Shown here: piece by piece, positions 1 to 5,085 of the stretch
How positions within the stretch are numbered: position 1 is the stretch's first letter
Layout: every line of letters begins with the position of its first letter
Origin: an uncultured Ruminobacter sp.
GTDB lineage: Bacteria > Pseudomonadota > Gammaproteobacteria > Enterobacterales > Succinivibrionaceae
Assembly (NCBI GenBank): GCA_900767005.1
Contig: CAAFXL010000179.1
Span: 1 to 6,147 of the forward strand
Length of the DNA: 6,147 nt
Direction: 5' to 3'
The notes under the pieces: generated by a model
What the model was told of the DNA's origin: nothing
Databases searched by the model: none
The model's input: only the letters and a program-made list of their open reading frames with translations
Made by a program: the position numbers and the translations under genes

Positions 1-37
1 ATTATCTTTTAATTTGTCGTTAAAATATTGATTAAGC

Positions 38-2773
38 TTACGCCTTAAAACCTAATTTATTAACGATAATCTTTCTAATTAAATCAATTGGGATAATGGT
101 GAATGCCATTACTAAGATTATGCCCCATTGTTCAAGAGTTAAGCCATGACAATTCATGATCTTACCAAAGGTTGGCCAGAAGTAACCACTTTGGGTCATA
201 AATATTTGGATAATGATGATTAAGGTAATAATCCCAATAAATCCTTTATTCTTAAGTATGTTATCAAAGAGATTTAATGATTCAGTTCTTGAGTTAAATG
301 CATTAAATACAGTTGAGAAGATAAATAAGGTAAAGAATGATGTTAAAGTAATTTCATTCTGAATTTTTTCAATTGCTTCATCACTACCATGACTTAATAA
401 ATCTTTTAGTTCTGGTTCAAAACTAAAGAGTAATTCTTTAATGGTGTCATTAAATAGTAGGGAAATACCTAGGATAAAGATCCAAATTGAACCTACTAAG
501 ATTGATGAACCCATATAGCGGTTTACTAGTGCTCCACGACGGCTCTTTGGCTTTTCTTTCATGTAGCGTTTTAGAGCAGCTTCTCCACCAAGAGCAAGAG
601 CGGCTAATGTATCCATTACTAAGTTAATCCATAGAATCTGCACGATAGTTAATGGCATTTCGGAACCAAGTAATGGCATTAAGAAGGAAATAACTACCGC
701 AGCAACATTTACGGTTAATTGGAATACGATAAACTTACGAATACTCTTAAAGATAGTTCTACCATACATGATAGCTTTTTCAATTGATTGGAAGTTATCA
801 TCTAAGATTACGATATCAGATGCTTCCTTGGCTACTTCCGTTCCCGAACCCATCGCAAAGCCAATATCAGCTTTCTTTAGAGCTGGTGAATCATTAACAC
901 CATCCCCTGTCATACCAACTACTAGGTCTAGTTCCTGAGAAAGTCTAACAAGTCTACTCTTATCAGTAGGGAGAGCTCGAGCTACTACTCTAATATCTTT
1001 TAGTCTTTCTTTAACTTCTTCATCGCTTAGTTTTGAAAGTTCTTCACTAGTTAGAACTAAGTCTTCGCTATCTGGACCATCATCATAAAGGCAAACATCC
1101 TTAGCAATTGCTCTTGCGGTTTCCTTTCTATCTCCAGTAATCATAACAACTTGAATACCAGCTGACTTTACTTCCTTAATTGCGTTCTTGGCTTCAATAC
1201 GAATATCATCACGAATACCAATCGCACCAACTAAGGTAAATTCGGAGTTTGGTAGTGACCCATCTTCATTAGGAAGAGCATCGCAGGTTGCTAGTGCTAA
1301 AACACGAATTGCTTTAGTTGCTAGATTATCAATTTCTAAATCTAAGTGCTTAAAGCTTTGGGTTTTTACGATATTACCATTTTCATCATAGAAACCAGTA
1401 CAACGCTTAAGGAGGATTTCAGGAGCTCCCTTAACTAAAGTTAGATTTAATTCACCCTTAACGGTTGTTGCACTATATTTATTAGTACTATTAAATGGAA
1501 TAGAGGCAACTTTTTCAATATTAAAAGTCTTATTATGATCTTCTAAAGCATATTGGCAAAGAGCACGGTCTGTAATATTACCACCAATTACTTGAGGATT
1601 TTTTTCATCAGTAGAAATCTGAGACTGGGTATTTAAAAAGATTGAGGCAGCGGTAAGTTTTCTAAGTTTTTCAGGTAGCTCCTGATATGACTTATAGCTA
1701 TGTTCTGCATCTCCGGTTACAAATACTAAAGCTTCAAGCTTACCTTTAGTAATAGTACCTGTCTTATCAGAGAATAGAATGTTTAGGGAACCTGCAGTTT
1801 CAATTCCTGAAATCTTACGAACTAAAACGTTATCTTTAAGCATCTTACTCATATTTAGAGCAGAAACGATAGCAATCATTAATGGTAGACCCTCTGGAAC
1901 TGCCATTACGATAATAGTTACTGCAAACATTACAGCCTTTAATAGGTCAGTAATTACGGCAATTGATAACACATATTCGCTAAATACTGGAGCGGTGACG
2001 CAGCAGTGGAACATATAAGCAATGGAAATCGCAATACCACCAATATAACCAAATTTACTAATAAGTTTGGCTAAACTTTTTAGCTTTAGTTTTAGTGGGG
2101 TATCACGTTCATCATTGGCTTGTAATTCTTTAGCAATTTTACCATATTCACTCTTATCACCAACGACGTGAACCTTCATTAAAGCTTCGCCTTGGCATAC
2201 GGTAGTTCCGCGGAATACATAATATGGATCTAAGGTATCGATTTTAGCGTTTTCTTTAGGTGCTTCGTAATTATCTAAAACTTGGCTCTTTTTAGCTTCT
2301 TTAGCTTCACCATTAAGGGTACTTTGATCAACGCCAACATGACCTTTAACAATATAGCCATCAGCAGGAATCTTATCACCGCTATTAAGAACTACGATAT
2401 CGCCCTTAACTACTTCATCAATTAAAACCTCAGTAATTGAACCATTTCTTATTACTTTACATAAGTTTTTTGAGGCATCTTGTTGAAGTTTTTGGAATGC
2501 TGCTTCATTGCGGTATTCTGATAGGGTTGAAACAAAGGTCGCAAGTAAGATTGCCACAAAAATCCCTACAGTTTCATACCATTCGCTATAACCAAGGAGT
2601 AGAAAAATAAAATTGATAACAAGGGCAACTACAAGGATGATAATCATCGGATCCTTAAAGTTACTATAAAGTTTCATTAAAAAGGTTTCTTGTTTAAGCT
2701 CAGTTAAGACATTTGAGCCATGTTCATTGCGTGATGCAATAACCTCTTCATCAGTTAATCCTTGAAGATTCAT
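38..2773 (-). CDS. P-type Ca2+-transporting ATPase, PMCA (P2B) type
   Basis: This is a complete 911-residue calcium pump of the inner membrane, expected to export cytosolic Ca2+ using ATP. The A domain has the NGEA loop (residues 154-157), whose Glu156 takes the place of the dephosphorylation glutamate of TGE. M4 carries PEGLP (293-297). The phosphorylation motif is DKTGT with Asp336, the nucleotide-binding domain has KGAPE (448-452), and TGD (546-548) and TGDGVND (622-628) complete the P domain. About ten membrane segments are visible, near 43-61, 66-86, 239-258, 277-303, 680-702, 707-730, 753-773, 810-828, 842-860 and 882-904. M5 has Asn689 and Ala692 where SERCA pumps have Asn and Glu, and M6 has Asn717 and Asp721. 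This pattern fits P2B pumps with a single Ca2+ site. The protein ends just after M10, so there is no calmodulin-type tail. The ATG is supported by AGAGGA 7 nt upstream. The gene is divergent from the methylase. Ca2+ specificity is inferred from these motifs; Mn2+ transport is less likely. Confidence 0.95.
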   Translation of the reverse strand: MNLQGLTDEEVIASRNEHGSNVLTELKQETFLMKLYSNFKDPMIIILVVALVINFIFLLLGYSEWYETVGIFVAILLATFVSTLSEYRNEAAFQKLQQDASKNLCKVIRNGSITEVLIDEVVKGDIVVLNSGDKIPADGYIVKGHVGVDQSTLNGEAKEAKKSQVLDNYEAPKENAKIDTLDPYYVFRGTTVCQGEALMKVHVVGDKSEYGKIAKELQANDERDTPLKLKLKSLAKLISKFGYIGGIAISIAYMFHCCVTAPVFSEYVLSIAVITDLLKAVMFAVTIIVMAVPEGLPLMIAIVSALNMSKMLKDNVLVRKISGIETAGSLNILFSDKTGTITKGKLEALVFVTGDAEHSYKSYQELPEKLRKLTAASIFLNTQSQISTDEKNPQVIGGNITDRALCQYALEDHNKTFNIEKVASIPFNSTNKYSATTVKGELNLTLVKGAPEILLKRCTGFYDENGNIVKTQSFKHLDLEIDNLATKAIRVLALATCDALPNEDGSLPNSEFTLVGAIGIRDDIRIEAKNAIKEVKSAGIQVVMITGDRKETARAIAKDVCLYDDGPDSEDLVLTSEELSKLSDEEVKERLKDIRVVARALPTDKSRLVRLSQELDLVVGMTGDGVNDSPALKKADIGFAMGSGTEVAKEASDIVILDDNFQSIEKAIMYGRTIFKSIRKFIVFQLTVNVAAVVISFLMPLLGSEMPLTIVQILWINLVMDTLAALALGGEAALKRYMKEKPKSRRGALVNRYMGSSILVGSIWIFILGISLLFNDTIKELLFSFEPELKDLLSHGSDEAIEKIQNEITLTSFFTLFIFSTVFNAFNSRTESLNLFDNILKNKGFIGIITLIIIIQIFMTQSGYFWPTFGKIMNCHGLTLEQWGIILVMAFTIIPIDLIRKIIVNKLGFKA

Positions 2774-2780
2774 TGATTTT

Positions 2781-2786
2781 TCCTCT
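2781..2786 (-). promoter_or_regulatory. Ribosome binding site of the Ca2+ ATPase
   Basis: On the minus strand, AGAGGA lies 7 nt before the ATG whose first base is 2773. This good Shine-Dalgarno match supports the chosen start. Confidence 0.8.
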
Positions 2787-2838
2787 AAATGTGCTATTAA
2801 TAAAGTAAATTGCTGGTTCTAATTTGCATTAAGATGCG

Positions 2839-2844
2839 ATTATA
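2839..2844 (-). promoter_or_regulatory. Candidate -10 element for the Ca2+ ATPase gene
   Basis: A perfect TATAAT on the minus strand sits about 65 bp before the ATPase start codon, within TGGTATATAAT. At 16-18 bp upstream the sequence is only A-rich (AAGAAA), so there is no good -35 box. The nearest partial match, CTTAAA, would need a 21-bp spacer. Transcription would start near 2832, giving a leader of about 58 nt. The weak -35 suggests dependence on an activator or on AT-rich upstream contacts, which is inference. Confidence 0.45.
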
Positions 2845-2950
2845 TACCATGTAACATTAATTTTCTTTAAGTTATTATTAAAAATATTTAATAAGGCATA
2901 CTTTTATAAAGTTTTTATCATAAATTTTAGATTTAATAGTCAAAGATAAG

Positions 2951-2995
2951 AAAACTAAAACTTTTATTAGAAAATTGAAATTTTAAAAACTAAAA
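2951..2995. repeat. Short direct repeat AAAACTAAAA, two copies
   Basis: The 10-base word AAAACTAAAA occurs at 2951-2960 and again at 2986-2995, exactly 35 bp apart. It could be a pair of protein-binding sites between the divergent promoters. In DNA of 15% GC, however, a repeat of this length can easily arise by chance. Confidence 0.3.
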
Positions 2996-3084
2996 ATAAC
3001 ACCTTAAATTTACTTTATTTCCAAAAATTTAATTAATCTTCATTTATAAATAATGGAATGTTATGTAAAAAATTTTAATTTTTC

Positions 3085-3113
3085 TTGTCTTGATTTTTTT
3101 TCTTAAGTAAAAT
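3085..3113 (+). promoter_or_regulatory. Predicted sigma-70 promoter of the methyltransferase
   Basis: The -35 box TTGTCT (3085-3090, four of six consensus positions) and the -10 box TAAAAT (3108-3113, five of six) are separated by exactly 17 bp, the optimal spacing. Transcription would begin near 3120, leaving a leader of about 19 nt before the ATG at 3139. The spacer contains an uninterrupted run of eight T (3094-3101), so slippage there would change the spacing and thus promoter strength. Confidence 0.6.
3094..3101 (+). repeat. T8 homopolymer inside the promoter spacer
   Basis: Eight consecutive T lie between the predicted -35 and -10 boxes of the methylase promoter. Homopolymers at this position are a known form of transcriptional phase variation in other host-associated bacteria. 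The tract itself is directly visible, but variation in length has not been shown and the surrounding DNA is very AT-rich. Confidence 0.4.
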
Positions 3114-3126
3114 GCTTTTAACTTTT

Positions 3127-3132
3127 TAGGAG
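3127..3132 (+). promoter_or_regulatory. Ribosome binding site of the methyltransferase
   Basis: TAGGAG ends 6 nt before the ATG at 3139. It is a strong Shine-Dalgarno match and supports this start. The motif X sequence begins only 14 residues downstream, so no longer N-terminal domain is missing. Confidence 0.85.
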
Positions 3133-3138
3133 CAAATT

Positions 3139-4902
3139 ATGAGAGAAGATATTTCATCAAAAAAAACAAAAAATAAGTATGGTCAATATTTTACTCCTCT
3201 AGAACTTGCTAAATATATTGTTTCCATTGCAACCACTCCAAAAGAAGCATCTGTTTTAGACCCTTGTGCCGGAAAAGGCGTTTTTATTGAAGCTTTACAA
3301 GAAGCTGGCTATCAAAATATCGATGCAATTGAAATTGATAAAGCTTTAAGAAAAGATAATCCTTATAAGTTTATTAAATATAAAAGCTATGTAACTTATG
3401 CTTTTTCAAATAAAAAGTATGATTTAATTATCGGCAATCCCCCATATATTAGATGGCGTAATATTGAACCATGCTTAAAGGAAGAACTTAAGGAATCTGA
3501 GCTTTGGCAAAAGTATTGTAATAACTTATCAGATTACTTATTTATTTTTATTCTTAAATCAATTGAACTATTAAAGAATAATGGGGAATTAATCTTTATT
3601 TGCCCTAGTTATTGGTTTACAACTACTCATACCTCATCAATTAGAAATTATATTTTAGAGCATGGTTATTTTGAGAAAATTATCGACTTAAAAGAATTAC
3701 CGATTTTTAAGAATGCGATTGGTTCTTTATTAATTTTTAAGTTTATTAAACTTAGAAAGCGAAAACTTTCTAAAGAATTAATTAATCCTCCAATTGAGAT
3801 TGAAAGTTTTAGTAATATTGCTGACTTCTACGCTTCAGAAACTGATAAAACTAGAGCCCATATTTATAAAATCCCACATTTTAAGTGTGATGAAAAGTGG
3901 AGTATTGATATAAATAATGAAGAGCATTCAAGTATATTAAAAAATCTCTGCTCAAAAAATAAAGAAAATTTTATTAGCCAAACTCAAAATAAACAAAAAG
4001 ATACACCAAAAAAGAAATTAAATAATGCTTTAAAGGATGATTCTTCTTTACAAGAAGCTTCTTACGTTACCATCTTTGATATTGCTAAAGTTTCAAATGG
4101 TATGGTAATAGGTAATGATGAAGCTTTTAAGGTAAGTAATGAGTTATTTAATAAGCTTAATCAAGAAGAATTAAAACATTTAATTGAGGTAATTAAGGGT
4201 AAATCCGTGGGACCCTTTACCTTAGGTGCTACTTCAAAGTATTTATTTTGTGAAGGGATAAATGATGAAGCAAATTTGGCTAAAAATCTTCCTCATATTT
4301 ATGAACATTTACTTACCTTTAAAGAAGAACTTTTAAAGCGTTATCATTTTGGTGATAGTTTAAATTTTTGGAAATGGTCATTTTTACGTAGCTATAATCA
4401 TTTTCTTGATAATGAACATAAGTATAAAGATTTAAGAATTGTGGTTCCTAGTAAAGATAGAATCTCTAAAAGAGATTATTTTAGGTTCGCTTTATGCCCT
4501 AAGGGCATATATCCAACTCAAGACGCTCTAATGGTTCTAATTAAAACTGAGGTTAGAGAAAGCCCACAATATATTTGTGCTTATTTAAATCATCAAGCAA
4601 TCTTTAATTGGTTTAAGAATAATGGAATAAAGCGTGGCGATGTTGTGGAATTTTCATCAAAACCAGTTAGAGCAATTCCATTTAGACCAATTAATTGGGA
4701 AAATAGTGAAGAAGTGAAACTTCATGACCAAATTACTTTAAAAGTTAATGAGTTAATTACTTTTTCTCAAAAATTTATGAAAGATAATTTTAATAATGAG
4801 CAAATTGAAATTGATAATTTGCAAAAGGTTTTAGCTCTACCAAATTCCCAAAATCTTATCAAAGAAATTAATCAATATTTAGACTTATTAATGAATGGCT
4901 AA
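3139..4902 (+). CDS. Gamma-class (TaqI-like) DNA adenine-N6 methyltransferase, apparently solitary
   Basis: This 587-residue cytosolic enzyme is predicted to transfer methyl from S-adenosylmethionine to adenine N6 at a specific DNA site. Motifs run in gamma-class order: motif X GQYFTP (15-20), motif I DPCAGKGVF (41-49), motif II AIEID (63-67), catalytic motif IV NPPY (100-103) and a motif VI region GELIFICPSYWF (149-160). A Lys/Asn/Ser-rich linker at about 262-307 leads to a C-terminal target-recognition region. That region includes SNGMVIGNDEAF (319-330) and a YLNHQAIFNWF segment (482-492), resembling the TaqI C-terminal specificity domain. Only 14 residues precede motif X, so there is no N-terminal nuclease domain as in type IIG enzymes. 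No restriction gene adjoins it in the window. Sampled GC is about 26% against about 37% in both flanking genes, which suggests horizontal acquisition. A8 and A6 tracts occur within codons 7-12. The target sequence cannot be read from the protein. It could be an orphan methylase or a decayed restriction-modification system. Confidence 0.92.
   Translation: MREDISSKKTKNKYGQYFTPLELAKYIVSIATTPKEASVLDPCAGKGVFIEALQEAGYQNIDAIEIDKALRKDNPYKFIKYKSYVTYAFSNKKYDLIIGNPPYIRWRNIEPCLKEELKESELWQKYCNNLSDYLFIFILKSIELLKNNGELIFICPSYWFTTTHTSSIRNYILEHGYFEKIIDLKELPIFKNAIGSLLIFKFIKLRKRKLSKELINPPIEIESFSNIADFYASETDKTRAHIYKIPHFKCDEKWSIDINNEEHSSILKNLCSKNKENFISQTQNKQKDTPKKKLNNALKDDSSLQEASYVTIFDIAKVSNGMVIGNDEAFKVSNELFNKLNQEELKHLIEVIKGKSVGPFTLGATSKYLFCEGINDEANLAKNLPHIYEHLLTFKEELLKRYHFGDSLNFWKWSFLRSYNHFLDNEHKYKDLRIVVPSKDRISKRDYFRFALCPKGIYPTQDALMVLIKTEVRESPQYICAYLNHQAIFNWFKNNGIKRGDVVEFSSKPVRAIPFRPINWENSEEVKLHDQITLKVNELITFSQKFMKDNFNNEQIEIDNLQKVLALPNSQNLIKEINQYLDLLMNG
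3159..3166 (+). repeat. A8 homopolymer at the start of the methyltransferase frame
   Basis: Eight A cover the last base of codon 7 to the first base of codon 10, followed after one C by six more A (3168-3173). By hand translation, loss of one A leads to TAG about 14 codons later. Gain of one A leads to TAA within six codons. Either slip would therefore abolish the enzyme before motif I. This is a plausible contingency tract, but it may be simple AT richness in a Lys/Asn-coding stretch. Confidence 0.4.
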
Positions 4903-4935
4903 TCCTTAAGAAATAAGCAATAAATCTAAGGATTA
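4900..4935 (+). other. Alternative hairpin overlapping the methylase stop codon
   Basis: TAATCCTTA (4900-4908, containing the TAA stop) is the exact reverse complement of TAAGGATTA (4927-4935). This gives a 9-bp stem with an 18-nt loop. The right arm is also part of the hairpin at 4921-4947, so the two structures cannot form together. The inverted repeat is directly visible; an attenuator-like role is inference. Confidence 0.4.
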
Positions 4936-4947
4936 ACCTTAGGTTTA
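4921..4947 (+). terminator. Strong hairpin after the methyltransferase, possible terminator
   Basis: TAAATCTAAGG (4921-4931) pairs with CCTTAGGTTTA (4937-4947) around an ATTAA loop, giving 11 bp with one G-U pair, starting 18 nt after the stop codon. On the plus strand it is followed by TCCAAAAAATCCC, so there is no U-tract. On the minus strand the following bases (TTGCTTATTTCTT) are T-rich, but no minus-strand gene ends here. It is therefore a transcript-end or RNA-stability candidate rather than a textbook intrinsic terminator. Confidence 0.4.
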
Positions 4948-4989
4948 TCCAAAAAATCCCTTAAAAAATAGAAGATCTTAGCAACTTTC

Positions 4990-5022
4990 ACTAAAATTTT
5001 GCTTAAAAAGTAAAATTTTAGT
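4990..5022 (+). other. 15-bp AT-rich hairpin/palindrome before prlC
   Basis: ACTAAAATTTTGCTT (4990-5004) pairs with AAGTAAAATTTTAGT (5008-5022) around an AAA loop, with a single G-U pair. Each arm contains the self-complementary word AAAATTTT. As RNA it would be a second hairpin ending methylase transcripts, followed only by a weak TTAAGTT. As DNA it abuts the presumed -35 region of prlC and could be an operator. The sequence does not decide between these. Confidence 0.4.
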
Positions 5023-5049
5023 TTAAGTTACCCTCTAATAATATAAAAT
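5022..5049 (+). promoter_or_regulatory. Weak candidate promoter of prlC
   Basis: A possible -10 TAAAAT (5044-5049, overlapped by TATAAA at 5042-5047) has a poor -35 candidate TTTAAG (5022-5027) at a 16-bp spacing. Transcription would start near 5056, about 30 nt before the ATG. E. coli prlC is known to be under heat-shock control, but I found no properly spaced sigma-32 promoter here. Confidence 0.3.
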
Positions 5050-5075
5050 AGGTTCAGAATAGTTTTATTAATATT

Positions 5076-5080
5076 GAGGG
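5076..5080 (+). promoter_or_regulatory. Ribosome binding site of prlC
   Basis: GAGGG lies 5 nt before the ATG at 5086 and fixes the start. The translated N-terminus (NPLLKFDALPAF) lines up with the start of E. coli oligopeptidase A. Confidence 0.75.
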
Positions 5081-5085
5081 ATAAA

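Larger units (their letters stand above)
2774..3138. other. AT-rich divergent intergenic region, no gene
   Basis: This 365-bp stretch separates two divergent genes. I see no RNA gene, and no plausible small reading frame with a ribosome binding site. By direct count, 36 of the 240 bases at 2881-3120 are G or C (15%), with many short A- and T-tracts including AAAATTTT at 3069-3076. It carries the -10 element of the ATPase near its left end and the methylase promoter near its right end. Such DNA is typically curved and is a common target of xenogeneic silencers (H-NS family) in gammaproteobacteria. Binding here is inference. Confidence 0.7.

Noticed and set aside
1..37. Terminator or neighbouring gene downstream of the ATPase
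   Set aside because: Only 37 bases are available. There is a weak 5-bp inverted repeat around the stop codon (TTAAG/CTTAA) and no clear hairpin with a T-tract.
1188..1391. 67-codon plus-strand reading frame opposite the ATPase
   Set aside because: It lies entirely antisense within a well-supported ATPase gene, has no recognisable domain, and its composition is explained by the opposite strand.
1779..2018. 79-codon plus-strand reading frame opposite the ATPase
   Set aside because: It is antisense to the conserved M4 and phosphorylation-site region. The Ile/Thr-rich translation is a shadow of the membrane-segment codons.
2303..2314. NGEA instead of TGES in the ATPase A domain as a sign of inactivation
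   Set aside because: The catalytic glutamate is kept, all other motifs are intact, and an NGE-type loop is, as far as I recall, common in bacterial PMCA-type pumps.
3067..3101. Hairpin AAAAATT/AATTTTT followed by T-runs, resembling a plus-strand terminator
   Set aside because: No plus-strand gene lies upstream to be terminated, the loop is too short (two bases), and such A/T palindromes are expected in 15% GC DNA.
3139..4902. Type IIG combined restriction-methylation enzyme, or part of a BREX/DISARM defence system
   Set aside because: Motif X begins at residue 15, so there is no room for an N-terminal nuclease domain. No PglZ, helicase, ATPase or phospholipase D type partner gene lies in the window.
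5002..5037. Heat-shock (sigma-32) promoter for prlC, from CTTAAAA at 5002 and ACCCTCT near 5030
   Set aside because: The -35-like word is good, but the gap to the C-rich word is about 22 bp rather than roughly 13, and the -10 match is poor.
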